This document shows, one piece after another, positions 41,386 to 50,045 of a stretch of 55,372 nucleotides of DNA. Under the pieces are notes generated by a model. The model worked only from the letters and a program-made list of their open reading frames with translations, ran no database searches and was not told where the DNA came from. The stretch's first letter is position 1. Each line of letters begins with the position of its first letter. The position numbers and the translations under genes are program-made. Origin of the DNA: Clostridiales bacterium (lineage in GTDB: Bacteria; Acidobacteriota; Aminicenantia; Aminicenantales; UBA8522); NCBI GenBank assembly GCA_029907205.1, contig JARYMI010000023.1, forward strand, positions 1 to 55,372, given 5' to 3'.

Positions 41386-41538
41386 GCGAGCTCTTATTAT
41401 GTCATGTTTTATGCGGCTCAAGCTCTGCTTAAGAATAGCGGCGTCGATGCCGTAAAGCATTCCGCTGTAGTGGCGAAATCTGGAGAACACTTCCTTGAAA
41501 CTGGCGAAATAGATCCCCAGAGTTTAAATCGAAAATAA
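41373..41538 (+). pseudogene. vapC stub joined to a HEPN-domain gene fragment
   Basis: The first 13 bases belong to vapC. From 41386, in another frame, 50 codons read ASSYYVMFYAAQALLKNSGV, continue through VVAKSGEHFLETGEID and end at TAA 41536-41538. This is the core of a HEPN-domain protein (COG1895 type, an RNase toxin or antitoxin partner), without its N-terminal part and start codon. The join marks a recombination between two toxin-antitoxin loci. Not expected to be functional. Confidence 0.65.
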
Positions 41539-41630
41539 AGGGACTGCTAAAAAATAGTTAGTGGCATTCCCGAAATCGAGGATACAAAAAAGGGGCTGGC
41601 AGGACCGAGGGGGCACATAAGCGACCTGAT

Positions 41631-41659
41631 TTGACTATTTTCCCAATAATTTTTATTCT
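41631..41659 (+). promoter_or_regulatory. Predicted promoter of the kinase gene
   Basis: TTGACT (41631-41636), a 17-base spacer and TATTCT (41654-41659). GAGGGGAAC precedes the ATG at 41685. Confidence 0.5.
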
Positions 41660-41684
41660 ATGCCCGTCCCACTGAGGGGAACAT

Positions 41685-44213
41685 ATGCCCACGAAATGCC
41701 CTAAGTGTCAACTTGAAAATCCCGAGACATCGCGCTTCTGCGCCGATTGCGGCACCCAGCTTATGAATTCCAAGGATGTCCGTGCAGAGGTTACCGAAAC
41801 CCTTCAAATTCCCATCCATGAGCTCACCTCCGGCTCCACCTTTGCCGGCCGCTACCAAATCATCGAGGAGCTGGGCAAAGGCGGGATGGGCAAGGCCTAC
41901 AGGGTTCTGGATAAGAAGCTCAACGAGGAAGTCGCCCTCAAGCTCATCAAGCCGGAGATCGCTTCGGATCGAAGAACCCTGGAGCGGTTCAGCAATGAGC
42001 TGAAGATCGCCCGCAAGATCGTCCACAAGAATGTCGGCCGGATGTATCATCTGAGCGACGAGCGGGGTACCTATTACATCACCATGGAGTATGTTCCCGG
42101 CGAAAACCTCAAAAGCTCGATCAGGAGATTCGGGCCGCTCCCCATAGGGAAGACGATCGCTCTGGCCGAACAAATCTGCGAAGGCTTGGCCGAGGCCCAC
42201 AAATTGGGCATCGCGCACCGCGACCTCAAGCCCTCAAACATCATGATCGACGGGGAGGGGAATGCCCGGATCATGGATTTCGGCATCGCCCGGTCGCTTC
42301 ACGCCGAGAGCATCACCGGCGAGGGCGTGATCATCGGAACGCCGGAGTACATGTCGCCCGAGCAGGTGGAGGGACAAGGCGTCGGCGAGAGGTCGGATAT
42401 CTATTCTCTGGGAGTGATTCTCTACGAGATGGTGACCGGCCGGGTTCCTTTCAGCGGAGATACGCCATTGAGCGTAGCCGTGAAGCAAAAGACAGAAGTC
42501 CCTCAAGATCCCGGCCAGCTCAATGCCCAGGTCCCGGAAAGTCTGAGCGGGATTATTCTGAAATGCCTCGAAAAAGACAAAGCCAAAAGGTATCAGAGCG
42601 CCGAAGAATTGCATTCCGAGCTGACTCGCATAGCGGAAGAAATCCCGACCGCAGAACGGGCCATCTCCAAAAAGAAGCCCACCAAATCAAGGGAGATTAG
42701 AGCTAAGAAGGGCAAAATTGAGTGGGCAAAAATTGCTCTTTACGGCGGTGCTGTTGCTCTCCTAGCTTTGATTCTCTATGCGGGACTTCACCTTTTCACC
42801 GGACGCAAAGAGGTCATCGATTCCATCGCCGTGCTCCCCTTCGAGAACGTCAACGCCGACCCGGACACGGGTTACCTCTGCGACGGGATCACCGAGACGA
42901 TCATCAACAAGCTCGCGCAAGTGTCCGGTTTCAACAAAGTCATCAACCGCACCTCGGTCTTCACCTACAAGGGCAAGGCCGTCGATCCCAAGACCGTGGG
43001 ACGGGAACTCGGGGTGAGCACGGTGTTGGTGACACGGATGGTGCGCATAGGGGACCGGCTGACGATCAGCCCAACCCTTGTCCTGGCCAAAGACAACAGC
43101 CAGATCTGGGGGGAGAGGTACGACCGGAAGTTCGTAGAAATCCTGTCCATCGAAGATGATATCGCAACTTCCATCGTTGAAGCATTGCGATTGAAGCTAA
43201 CCAGGCAAGAGCAGCAAAAAATCGCAGAGAGACCCATCGACAACCCAGCAGCGTATGAGCTCTATCTCAAGGCCTATTCCGCGATCTGGACCTTTAGAGA
43301 GGAGGCATTGGATCGTATCGTCCAGGATCTTCAGAATGCCCTTGATATCACCGGCCCGAATCCACTTCTTTACTCATCCATGGCTGAAGCTTATCGGCAA
43401 TATGTCAATATCGGCGCCAGACAGGAGGATTATTTAGCTAAAGCTGAGGATTATGCCAGGAAGGCGTTGGCTCTGGACCCGGGTTCTTCCAAAGCCAACG
43501 TTGCCCTTGGGTACCTGACCGAGTATAGAGACCAGCAAGAGGGTATTCGTTATTTCAAGAAGGCGCTGGCTGCGAATCCGAATGAAGCGGATGCCTTGAG
43601 AAGGTTCGCGCTGATCTATTATTTGGATGTCGGAAGGCCCTCGGAGGCGCTTTCCCTTATGGAGCGTTTGAAGAAAACCGATCCGCTGAATCCGGCCAAT
43701 CATTTGCTCCAAGGGATCTTCTCTTATTGTGAAGGCCAATTCGGGCTTGCGCTCGATTCGTTGCGTAAATGGTATCGGTCCGATCCGGAAAATCCGATCA
43801 GGAGATTCCATTATGCCCTTATGCTGGCTTATAACAAAGCGATTGATGAAGCTTTCTTGATCATCGATCAAAGCGCCAAGGCGACTCCGAACAACGTCGT
43901 GACCAAGTTCGGGCTTTTATTGAAGTACGGGCTGCTGAAAGACCGTGAGAAAGCGTTCCTCATCATGACTCCTGATTTCCGGAAAACATGTCAAAGGGAT
44001 TCGGAATGGGCATATTATGTCGCGGACTTCTTCGCCCTGCTTGATGAAAAGAAAGAAGCCCTGGATTGGCTGGAGAATGCGGTCGATCGGGGCGTCATCA
44101 ATTATCCCTTCATCAATAAGCACGACATCTTCCTCGACAACATTCGCGGCGAGGAGCGCTTCCAGAAGCTCATGGAGCGGGTGAAATACGAATGGGAGCA
44201 TTTTGAAGAGTGA
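41685..44213 (+). CDS. Ser/Thr protein kinase with zinc ribbon, FlgO-like domain and TPRs
   Basis: Domains in order: a zinc ribbon (C5, C8, C19, C22); a Hanks-type kinase at about 57-320 with glycine loop LGKGGMGKAY, Lys86 in VALKLIK, HRDLKPSN (178-185), DFG (198-200) and GTPEYMSPEQ; a membrane segment near 348-370 (IALYGGAVALLALILYAGL); an extracytoplasmic FlgO-like domain (IDSIAVLPFENVNADPDTGY, WGERYDRKF); then tetratricopeptide repeats to the end. It probably senses or assembles with proteins outside the membrane and signals inside. It lies within the 4.2-kb segment between the vapB/vapC repeats, with its own promoter. Confidence 0.92.
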   Translation: MPTKCPKCQLENPETSRFCADCGTQLMNSKDVRAEVTETLQIPIHELTSGSTFAGRYQIIEELGKGGMGKAYRVLDKKLNEEVALKLIKPEIASDRRTLERFSNELKIARKIVHKNVGRMYHLSDERGTYYITMEYVPGENLKSSIRRFGPLPIGKTIALAEQICEGLAEAHKLGIAHRDLKPSNIMIDGEGNARIMDFGIARSLHAESITGEGVIIGTPEYMSPEQVEGQGVGERSDIYSLGVILYEMVTGRVPFSGDTPLSVAVKQKTEVPQDPGQLNAQVPESLSGIILKCLEKDKAKRYQSAEELHSELTRIAEEIPTAERAISKKKPTKSREIRAKKGKIEWAKIALYGGAVALLALILYAGLHLFTGRKEVIDSIAVLPFENVNADPDTGYLCDGITETIINKLAQVSGFNKVINRTSVFTYKGKAVDPKTVGRELGVSTVLVTRMVRIGDRLTISPTLVLAKDNSQIWGERYDRKFVEILSIEDDIATSIVEALRLKLTRQEQQKIAERPIDNPAAYELYLKAYSAIWTFREEALDRIVQDLQNALDITGPNPLLYSSMAEAYRQYVNIGARQEDYLAKAEDYARKALALDPGSSKANVALGYLTEYRDQQEGIRYFKKALAANPNEADALRRFALIYYLDVGRPSEALSLMERLKKTDPLNPANHLLQGIFSYCEGQFGLALDSLRKWYRSDPENPIRRFHYALMLAYNKAIDEAFLIIDQSAKATPNNVVTKFGLLLKYGLLKDREKAFLIMTPDFRKTCQRDSEWAYYVADFFALLDEKKEALDWLENAVDRGVINYPFINKHDIFLDNIRGEERFQKLMERVKYEWEHFEE

Positions 44214-44274
44214 CCTCTTTTTCACGGCCTGCCCGCAAATCAACAATGCAAAAGGAATTTATTCAATTTTTCGC

Positions 44275-44328
44275 TTGACATCGCCAATTATCCCTGCTAT
44301 TTTGATAATAAATAGAAATTTAGCAGGG
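44275..44328 (+). promoter_or_regulatory. Promoter and operator of the DUF4143 ATPase gene
   Basis: TTGACA (44275-44280), a 17-base spacer and TATTTT (44298-44303). CCCTGCTA (44292-44299) and TAGCAGGG (44321-44328) form a perfect inverted repeat spanning the -10 and likely start, suggesting repression, perhaps by the encoded protein. Confidence 0.6.
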
Positions 44329-44333
44329 TTATA

Positions 44334-45581
44334 ATGTATGTCGAGAGGGATTTAGAAAAAAAGATCAAAAAGTATCTTTCCGCTCCGGAAATCATTTCCG
44401 TCGTCGGCGCCAGGCAGGCAGGAAAAACCACCCTGCTCAAACACCTCCAGGCGGGCATCCGGGATTCGTCCTTTCTGACCTTTGAGGATATCGAAATCCG
44501 CGAGCTCTTCGACCTCGACATCAAGTCGTTTATCGAGCTCTATATAAAGCCGGCCCGCGTCATCTTCCTTGACGAGTTTCAATATTCGAAAAAGGGCGGC
44601 CAGGGCTTGAAATTCATCTATGACACCGTGCCCGGCCGGAAATTGATCATCTCCGGATCCTCCTCGCTCGATTTGACCATCAAGGCCGTCAAGCATTTGA
44701 CCGGCCGAATTCTCTCCTTTACCCTCTATCCATTTTCCTTTCGAGAAGTCCTCAGATCCAAAGATAAGCGTCTGTCAAAACTTTTTGAGAGCACTCTGGA
44801 AGGCGGACCCATCGAACCTCCGCTCCTCGAGCGTCTCCAAAAACATTACCGGGAATTTGTGATCTATGGAGGCTATCCGCGAGTCGCGACAGCCCAAAGC
44901 GATGAGGAAAAAAAGGAAATCCTCCGGAATATTTTCCAGATCTATCTCTTGCGGGATGTAAGGGATATCCTCGGGCTCGTCGATGATTATAAGATGCTCA
45001 GCCTGGTTAAGGCTCTCGCGCTCCAAGCCGGTCAGGCCATCTCCTATGACGAGCTCGCCAACTTGACCCAGCAGAATACTCCCGCCGTCAAGAGGCAGAT
45101 GAACTTCCTGGAAAAGACCTATATCGCTTCCTTTCTGCGCCCTTACTTCCGGAACAGAAGAACGGAACTCGTTAAGAATCCCAAGGTTTATTTCCTGGAT
45201 ACTGGCCTTCGCAATGCCATCATCCGAGATTTCAAGCCCGTGAGCGAGAGGCAGGACAAAGGGGCCCTCTACGAGAATTCAGTTTTTTCGGAGCTGCTGA
45301 AAAAAGACCGGTTGGTGAAATATTGGCGCACCAAATCCAAGGCCGAAGTGGATTTTGTGATCGATGATCAAATTCCCTTGGAAGTGAAGTCGAGCTTATC
45401 CAAGCCGCTTGTCGGCAAATCACTCCACAGCTTCATCGCCAAATATCAGCCGGGTCATGCTTTTATCCTGAACGAATCCTTGTTTGAAAGCCTCCGCACA
45501 AGAAAAAGCATGATTCATTGGAGGTATCATTTTTCCGGATTGAACCTTGAATTTGATTATAAGAAAATGAGGTCGCGGTGA
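44334..45581 (+). CDS. AAA-type ATPase with DUF4143 domain, tail derived from vapB
   Basis: Walker A is GARQAGKTTLLKHL and Walker B VIFLDEFQY; sensor-like SGSSSLDL and the LYPFSFREVL motif follow. The DUF4143 half has YGGYPRV, YLLRDVRDILGLVD, and a nuclease-like end with ENSVFSELLKK, KAEVDFVID and IPLEVKSS. Such proteins are common in selfish or conflict loci, but their action is unclear. The last nine residues (FDYKKMRSR) copy the VapB tail and the gene overlaps vapC by 4 bases, so its 3' end has been joined to a vapBC junction. Confidence 0.88.
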   Translation: MYVERDLEKKIKKYLSAPEIISVVGARQAGKTTLLKHLQAGIRDSSFLTFEDIEIRELFDLDIKSFIELYIKPARVIFLDEFQYSKKGGQGLKFIYDTVPGRKLIISGSSSLDLTIKAVKHLTGRILSFTLYPFSFREVLRSKDKRLSKLFESTLEGGPIEPPLLERLQKHYREFVIYGGYPRVATAQSDEEKKEILRNIFQIYLLRDVRDILGLVDDYKMLSLVKALALQAGQAISYDELANLTQQNTPAVKRQMNFLEKTYIASFLRPYFRNRRTELVKNPKVYFLDTGLRNAIIRDFKPVSERQDKGALYENSVFSELLKKDRLVKYWRTKSKAEVDFVIDDQIPLEVKSSLSKPLVGKSLHSFIAKYQPGHAFILNESLFESLRTRKSMIHWRYHFSGLNLEFDYKKMRSR

Positions 45582-45590
45582 TCCTGGTTG
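45555..45590 (+). repeat. vapB/vapC junction repeat, copy 2
   Basis: Direct repeat of 41350-41385 with 3 mismatches. It encodes the last ATPase codons and the first vapC codons. Confidence 0.8.
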
Positions 45591-45976
45591 ATACGTCGGT
45601 TTTGATTGACTTCCTCAAGGGCGAAGACAATTCCGTTACCCAAAAGCTCGTTGAGATCATCGACCGGGATATCCCGTTTGGAATCAGCCCGGTCATTTTC
45701 ATGGAGGTTCTCCAGGGCGCCGCGACAGAAAGCGACTTTGAGATTCTCCGGGAATACTTGGGAAGTCAGGCTTTCTATGACCTCAAAGACAGGAGAGAAT
45801 CCTATGCCCGGGCGGCTAAGATGTCGGTAGAGTTGCGTAAAAAAGGCATGCCTGTTGGGAGTTCTATTGACTGCCTGATCGCCCAGACGGCTATCGACAA
45901 TGACCTGTATCTCCTCCATAATGATAGCGATTTCGACCGGATTAAGAAAGTTTCGTCCCTCAAGATATGGGATTGA
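45578..45976 (+). CDS. vapC: VapC-type PIN-domain ribonuclease toxin
   Basis: The 132-residue PIN domain starts MILVDTSVLIDFLKG (catalytic Asp5), and has Glu in VIFMEVLQG and Asp in GSSIDCLIAQTAIDNDLYLLHNDSDFDRI, so all acidic residues are in place. It starts with GTG overlapping the ATPase stop (GTGA). No intact antitoxin gene lies directly upstream; the matching vapB is 4.2 kb away. If vapC is active, the distant VapB or the ATPase would have to control it. Confidence 0.9.
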   Translation: MILVDTSVLIDFLKGEDNSVTQKLVEIIDRDIPFGISPVIFMEVLQGAATESDFEILREYLGSQAFYDLKDRRESYARAAKMSVELRKKGMPVGSSIDCLIAQTAIDNDLYLLHNDSDFDRIKKVSSLKIWD

Positions 45977-46012
45977 AGAGACGCAGGGATTGAAAAAACG
46001 CGGAGGCGAGAA

Positions 46013-47215
46013 ATGCACGAATCAAGAAGAGATAACGGTAAAAAGCTGGCCGATTTGAAGGACGAAATCAACGCCTTGGTGGCGGAGCTCGTTCGCTGGC
46101 GTCGAGATTTTCACCGGCATCCGGAGATAGCCAACGAAGAGAAGTGGACATCGGGCGTCATCCGCCGCTTCCTCGAAGACCTCGGGCTTCCTGTCCAGTC
46201 GGCTGCCGGCACTGGCCTTATCGCCGTGCTGGAAGGAGCCGGAAACGGGAAGACCGTCGCTTTGCGCGCGGACATGGATGCTCTGCCTCTCCAGGAGGAG
46301 GGCGAAAAGGAATACAAATCCCTGAATCCCGGCGCCGCTCACGCCTGCGGCCACGACGGCCACATGGCGATTCTGATGGCCGTAGCGAAGATTCTGGCTG
46401 GGAGAAAAGACAGCCTTCCGGGCCGCGTCGTCTTCCTCTTCCAGCCGGCAGAGGAGAGGCCTCCTGGAGGGGCCAAGAGGATGATCGAGGAGGGGGCGCT
46501 CGACGGCGTCGATGCGGTCTTCGGACTTCATCTCTGGCAGCCGCTCCCCACGGGCACGGTCGGTATCGTCAAGGGCGCGATGATGGCCCAGTCGGATGAA
46601 TTTTCCCTCGTGGTCAAAGGTAAAGGCGGCCACGGCTCCATGCCCCATACGGCTATTGACCCCATCCTCGCAGCCTCTCACATCGTCGTCAACGTCCAGA
46701 CGATCGTCAGCCGGAATGTTGACCCACTCAAACCGTGCGTCGTGTCCTTCGGCACGGTGAGCGGAGGGACGGTCTTCAACATCATTCCGGCTGAGGTTTC
46801 CTTGACCGGCACCGTGAGGAGCTTTGAGACCGCTGTCCAGGACCTGGCAGAGCGGCGGTTGCACGAAATCGCTGAGGAAACGGCGCGCGCCATGGGTGCC
46901 TCGTGTAGCTTCAACTATATCAAGGGTTATCCTGCGCTGGTGAATCACGCCGGGATGGTGGATTTCGTAACGGGCGTAGCGGCGAAAGTCCTCGGCGAAA
47001 ACTGCCTCAAACGCATCGACCCGATTATGGGCGGTGAAGATTTTGCTTATTATCTCCAGAAAATCCCTGGTGCCTTTTTCTTCTTTGGCGCCGGCGACGG
47101 CTGTCCCTTTCCCCACCACCACCCTGTTTTTGAAATCGATGAGAAAGCGCTGCCCCAGGCAGTTCTTTTGATGGCCTCTCTAGCCCTTGAATTCCTGGGA
47201 GGCCGTCAGGCGTGA
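46013..47215 (+). CDS. M20-family amidohydrolase (N-acyl-amino-acid hydrolase type)
   Basis: It hydrolyses N-acylated amino acids or similar amides with two metal ions. Motifs: RRDFHRHPEIANEE, ALRADMDALPLQE, AHACGHDGHMAILMAVAKIL (metal His/Asp), FQPAEERPPGGAKRMIEEGAL (catalytic Glu), HLWQPLPTGTVG, a dimerisation lid with GKGGHGSMPH, and MGGEDFAYYLQKIPGAFFFFG. No signal peptide, so cytoplasmic. GGAGG lies 9 bases before the ATG. The stop overlaps the mntP GTG. Confidence 0.93.
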   Translation: MHESRRDNGKKLADLKDEINALVAELVRWRRDFHRHPEIANEEKWTSGVIRRFLEDLGLPVQSAAGTGLIAVLEGAGNGKTVALRADMDALPLQEEGEKEYKSLNPGAAHACGHDGHMAILMAVAKILAGRKDSLPGRVVFLFQPAEERPPGGAKRMIEEGALDGVDAVFGLHLWQPLPTGTVGIVKGAMMAQSDEFSLVVKGKGGHGSMPHTAIDPILAASHIVVNVQTIVSRNVDPLKPCVVSFGTVSGGTVFNIIPAEVSLTGTVRSFETAVQDLAERRLHEIAEETARAMGASCSFNYIKGYPALVNHAGMVDFVTGVAAKVLGENCLKRIDPIMGGEDFAYYLQKIPGAFFFFGAGDGCPFPHHHPVFEIDEKALPQAVLLMASLALEFLGGRQA

Positions 47216-47772
47216 ATTTCCTGGTCATCCTCGGCCTGGCCTTTGCCCTGGCCATGGACGCCTTCGCCGTTTCGCTCGGTCTCGGACTGAACCTGGTCCG
47301 GGCTTCGGCCAACCAGACATTCCGGCTTGCCTCTTCCTTCGGGCTATTTCAGTTCCTGATGCCGGTCATCGGATGGAGCGCCGGGACGACAATCATCAGG
47401 TTCATCGAACGCTTCGACCACTGGATTGCCTTCGCTCTTCTGCTCGGCGTCGGAGGCAGAATGATTTTAGAGTCGTTCAAGGATGGCGAAGAAACCAGAG
47501 TTAAGAAAGCCGACCCCACCAAGGGAGTCTCTCTGCTACTCCTTTCTACCGCCACGAGCTTGGATTCCTTAGCGGTAGGGTTGAGCTTAGGCGCTCTGCG
47601 TGTGGCTGTTGTCTATCCCGCGGTGATCATCGGCATCGTCGCTTTTATGATGACGGTCGTCGGCATGAAGCTCGGGCCGCTCGCCGGGAGAGTTATCGGA
47701 AAACGCGCGGAGCTGGCAGGAGGGCTAATCCTTATCCTCATTGGCATCAAGATCCTGGCCGATCATCTGTGA
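47212..47772 (+). CDS. mntP: MntP-type manganese efflux pump
   Basis: The 186-residue membrane protein has six predicted helices in two related halves: LGLAFALAMDAFAVSLGLGL and STATSLDSLAVGLSLGALRV, each with the key Asp (AMDAFAVSLG, SLDSLAVG), and ends ILIGIKILADHL. It exports Mn2+ (DUF204 family). It starts at GTG overlapping the M20 stop as GTGA. No yybP-ykoY riboswitch is visible; expression seems tied to the upstream gene. Confidence 0.88.
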   Translation: MNFLVILGLAFALAMDAFAVSLGLGLNLVRASANQTFRLASSFGLFQFLMPVIGWSAGTTIIRFIERFDHWIAFALLLGVGGRMILESFKDGEETRVKKADPTKGVSLLLLSTATSLDSLAVGLSLGALRVAVVYPAVIIGIVAFMMTVVGMKLGPLAGRVIGKRAELAGGLILILIGIKILADHL

Positions 47773-47853
47773 GTTTCACTCAGAAGACTAACCCTTAATT
47801 GCGCTTGCATTATTATCTCGTTCTTCCCTGTGAGATGCCGCGAAAACCCGGGT

Positions 47854-48282
47854 CTATTTCTCAGGCAGGATGAACTCGTGGTCGACGAGGCAGTTGTAGC
47901 TGTTGGAATAAACAAGAACGGCGTCTGGACTTGTTCTGCCGATGCACAACCGATATGTTTTTCCGGGGATGAACGTTATCCCCTTTTTAGCTTTCATCGT
48001 GACCGAGTAGGCGTTTGTGGCTCCCAATCTGACCGTGGGAAACCACCCTTCCGCAATCGGCACCTCGCCATCCAGGACGAGATGATAGAGGTGAGACTCT
48101 GCGAATTCCACCCTGATCTGGAATTCAATTTCATTTGGCGAGGAACGAATGACCCCGAAATATTCGCGGGGAGGTTGAGCGCCGCGGTAAAAACGCATTT
48201 TGCTCTTCTGCGGTGAAGCGCATGATGCAATAAGAACTCCCGCAATTATCAAGACAAGTATTTTTAATTTGATATGCCTCAT
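47854..48282 (-). CDS. Hypothetical lipoprotein
   Basis: A lipoprotein signal (KLKILVLIIAGVLIASC, anchor Cys21) is followed by about 120 residues predicted to be mostly beta-strand, with PREYFGVIRSSPNEIEFQIRV and VTMKAKKGITFIPGKTYRLC. I do not recognise the family. Single gene on this strand, convergent with mntP. Confidence 0.6.
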   Translation of the reverse strand: MRHIKLKILVLIIAGVLIASCASPQKSKMRFYRGAQPPREYFGVIRSSPNEIEFQIRVEFAESHLYHLVLDGEVPIAEGWFPTVRLGATNAYSVTMKAKKGITFIPGKTYRLCIGRTSPDAVLVYSNSYNCLVDHEFILPEK

Positions 48283-48558
48283 GATGTCCTCTTTGTCCCA
48301 AGATTTTTATACAAAAAAAACGCCTGACTTTCAAGACGCAGACGAGAATACCTCGACGCCCGAGCACTGGCGCTCAAAGTCGCAGAATCTTATATGGACA
48401 CTCAGACGCTTGGCCGGTTTGATTCCAATATCAAGATCAGCCGCCCAAAAAGCGAGCATGCACGGCGCGTCACTTCCTTTGTTCGTCGATGAATTCACTC
48501 GCGGACGATAGCTGCCTGCCTATCCTGAGTTTGAAGTGCACTCAGGTTCTTACCGGGG
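48283..48558 (+). other. Intergenic stretch with a possible short gene relic
   Basis: No established gene. On the plus strand 48328-48492 stays open for 54 codons and reads protein-like (REYLDARALALKVAESYMD), ending at TGA, with no start codon. It may be the tail of a lost gene or chance. Confidence 0.2.
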
Positions 48559-49725
48559 TCATCCCAGAGGAGTTTCTTGGAAAATGAGGTATTTTCCCAT
48601 GGCCATGATTGTCTCCGCGGCTCCATCCTTGTATGTGAAAACAACAGATTTTACTGAAACGCGCGGTTGGGTGGCCGGGATATAAATGCGGTCAAGATGA
48701 ATGACCTCGCTGGGCGATGAGAAGGCGGCCGGCCCGACAGCTCCGCCGAAGTGGTCACTCCTGCCGAAGGCGATGTGAAGCCCAAGCTTTTCGTCGAGAA
48801 GGATTTCGCCGATCGGGTGGAGGCCGAAATCAGCCAGCACTCCGAACCCAAGCTCGGCCATGTTCCCGTATGCCGGTTCCCGTTTGATATGGTCTGCCTC
48901 TGCTCTGGCCTGGGCTCCGTCCCCTTGAACAGAGAGGGCTTTATTTTCCTTGATGTGGAAGAGCACGAGCTCCTGATTAACCTCCACCGGCAGCGTCCCC
49001 TCTGTACGGCTCGGCTCGGATTTTTCGCCTTCGTAGGGGACGATAAAGGTTTCGCCGCTGGGCAGGTTTCCGGCCGTGCCTTTGTCAGGGAAGCGGCCGG
49101 TGCTTGCGTGGGCTGTCCGCCAGCGCAAGTCGAAAGTCATGCGGTATTCCTCGCGGCCGTCTACAGCAAAGCGGATTTCTGCGACTTCCGCACGGTCGAG
49201 CTTTTCTTTAAGCAACGACACTCTGCGGCTTACTTCGTTGTAATCGACCCGGAGCGCGGGAATCATGGCGGGGGTAAACCCGGGCATGGTCGCAGCCCTG
49301 AAGCCATACTTTTTGGCGGCGTTCTTGAGAGGAGCGGTCGTCGAATATTCTGTCGGCGCCAGGAAGAGTTGTATGTTTTTTAATATGTCCTCGAGGAGAA
49401 GCCGGTCGCCACTCCAGCTCAGGGCTTTCGCCAGAGCGGGCAGGCGGGTTTGGACGAGCGTGGCGTGGTCGGGTAGGTCGGCGTTATTCGAGCCTGTGTC
49501 AGGATAGGCGATGAGTTTCACCGTGTCGAGAGGGATCTCAGCAGAATGTTTCCTAAGGGTTTTAAACCATCCTTCGGCCAGTTTCCGCCTTTCCTTCCAG
49601 GCGACATTGTCGCTGTTGCGACGGCGGGGGATATCAACGAGAATAGCTAAACACCGGTCACCCGAATGGCGCGGAAAGACAGACCGGATGAGGCTGACGA
49701 GTTCATCGGCGGACAATTTGACCAT
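48559..49725 (-). CDS. M29-like (thermophilic metallopeptidase / AmpS-like) aminopeptidase
   Basis: The 388-residue protein has the C-terminal blocks of M29-type aminopeptidases: TGRFPDKGTAGNLPSGETFIVPYEG, ELGFGVLADFGLHPIGEILLDEKLGLHIAFGRSDHFGG and SPSEVIHLDRIY, which supply metal-binding Glu, His and Asp. The N-terminal half is more divergent. No signal peptide. AAAGGAGG lies 5 bases before the ATG. Related families include 2,5-dihydroxypyridine dioxygenases, so the substrate is not certain. Confidence 0.72.
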   Translation of the reverse strand: MVKLSADELVSLIRSVFPRHSGDRCLAILVDIPRRRNSDNVAWKERRKLAEGWFKTLRKHSAEIPLDTVKLIAYPDTGSNNADLPDHATLVQTRLPALAKALSWSGDRLLLEDILKNIQLFLAPTEYSTTAPLKNAAKKYGFRAATMPGFTPAMIPALRVDYNEVSRRVSLLKEKLDRAEVAEIRFAVDGREEYRMTFDLRWRTAHASTGRFPDKGTAGNLPSGETFIVPYEGEKSEPSRTEGTLPVEVNQELVLFHIKENKALSVQGDGAQARAEADHIKREPAYGNMAELGFGVLADFGLHPIGEILLDEKLGLHIAFGRSDHFGGAVGPAAFSSPSEVIHLDRIYIPATQPRVSVKSVVFTYKDGAAETIMAMGKYLIFQETPLG

Positions 49726-49751
49726 GATTCCTCCTTTCTTTTAGATTATCA

Positions 49752-49853
49752 AAAAATGGGGGCAGTTTACATGTTTACGCAATATTTTTCGCCCCGTGGC
49801 ATGCTTTCCGGTCGAAAGAAATTGGGTAAACGAGTAAGCTGTCCGCAATTTTG
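49752..49853 (+). repeat. 102-bp repeat with inverted ends, copy 1
   Basis: It matches 50046-50147 at about 87 percent by eye with no gaps (offset 294). The ends GCAGTTTACATGTTTAC and GTAAACGAGTAAGCTGTCC are imperfect inverted repeats. This is MITE-like, or an end of a REP-type transposable element; no transposase is inside. Confidence 0.75.
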
Positions 49854-49918
49854 CAATTTTATTTTCCTGTTTTCAGCACATATTGACAAATGGCTGGTGC
49901 CCTAGTAAATCTATCATT

Positions 49919-50037
49919 GGTGAACGGTGAGGCTTGGGATTAAGTATCGGGCTCAGGTCTTCGTTCCGAAGCGTCAAATCACGATGCGGGATTCCGCAGC
50001 GCTCTGACCTGCGTAAGCTCGCCGTTCACCGTTTTTT
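49919..50037 (+). repeat. Structured inverted-repeat element ending in a T-tract
   Basis: GGTGAACGG (49919-49927) pairs with CCGTTCACC (50022-50030), and the stem extends inward to about 16 pairs with one bulge. Inside are a CAGGTC/GACCTG stem (49954-49959, 50006-50011) and two hairpins, CTTCG-TTC-CGAAG (49959-49971) and TGCGG-GATT-CCGCA (49985-49998). TTTTTT follows at 50032-50037. The first hairpin and the CAGGTC stem share one base, so they may alternate. It lies exactly between the two 102-bp repeats. It could be a terminator-like non-coding RNA or a nested mobile repeat. Confidence 0.6.
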
Positions 50038-50045
50038 AACAAATG

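Noticed and set aside
48328..48492. 54-codon open stretch between the lipoprotein and M29-like genes
   Set aside because: Protein-like, but without start codon, motif or recognisable family; kept only as a possible relic.
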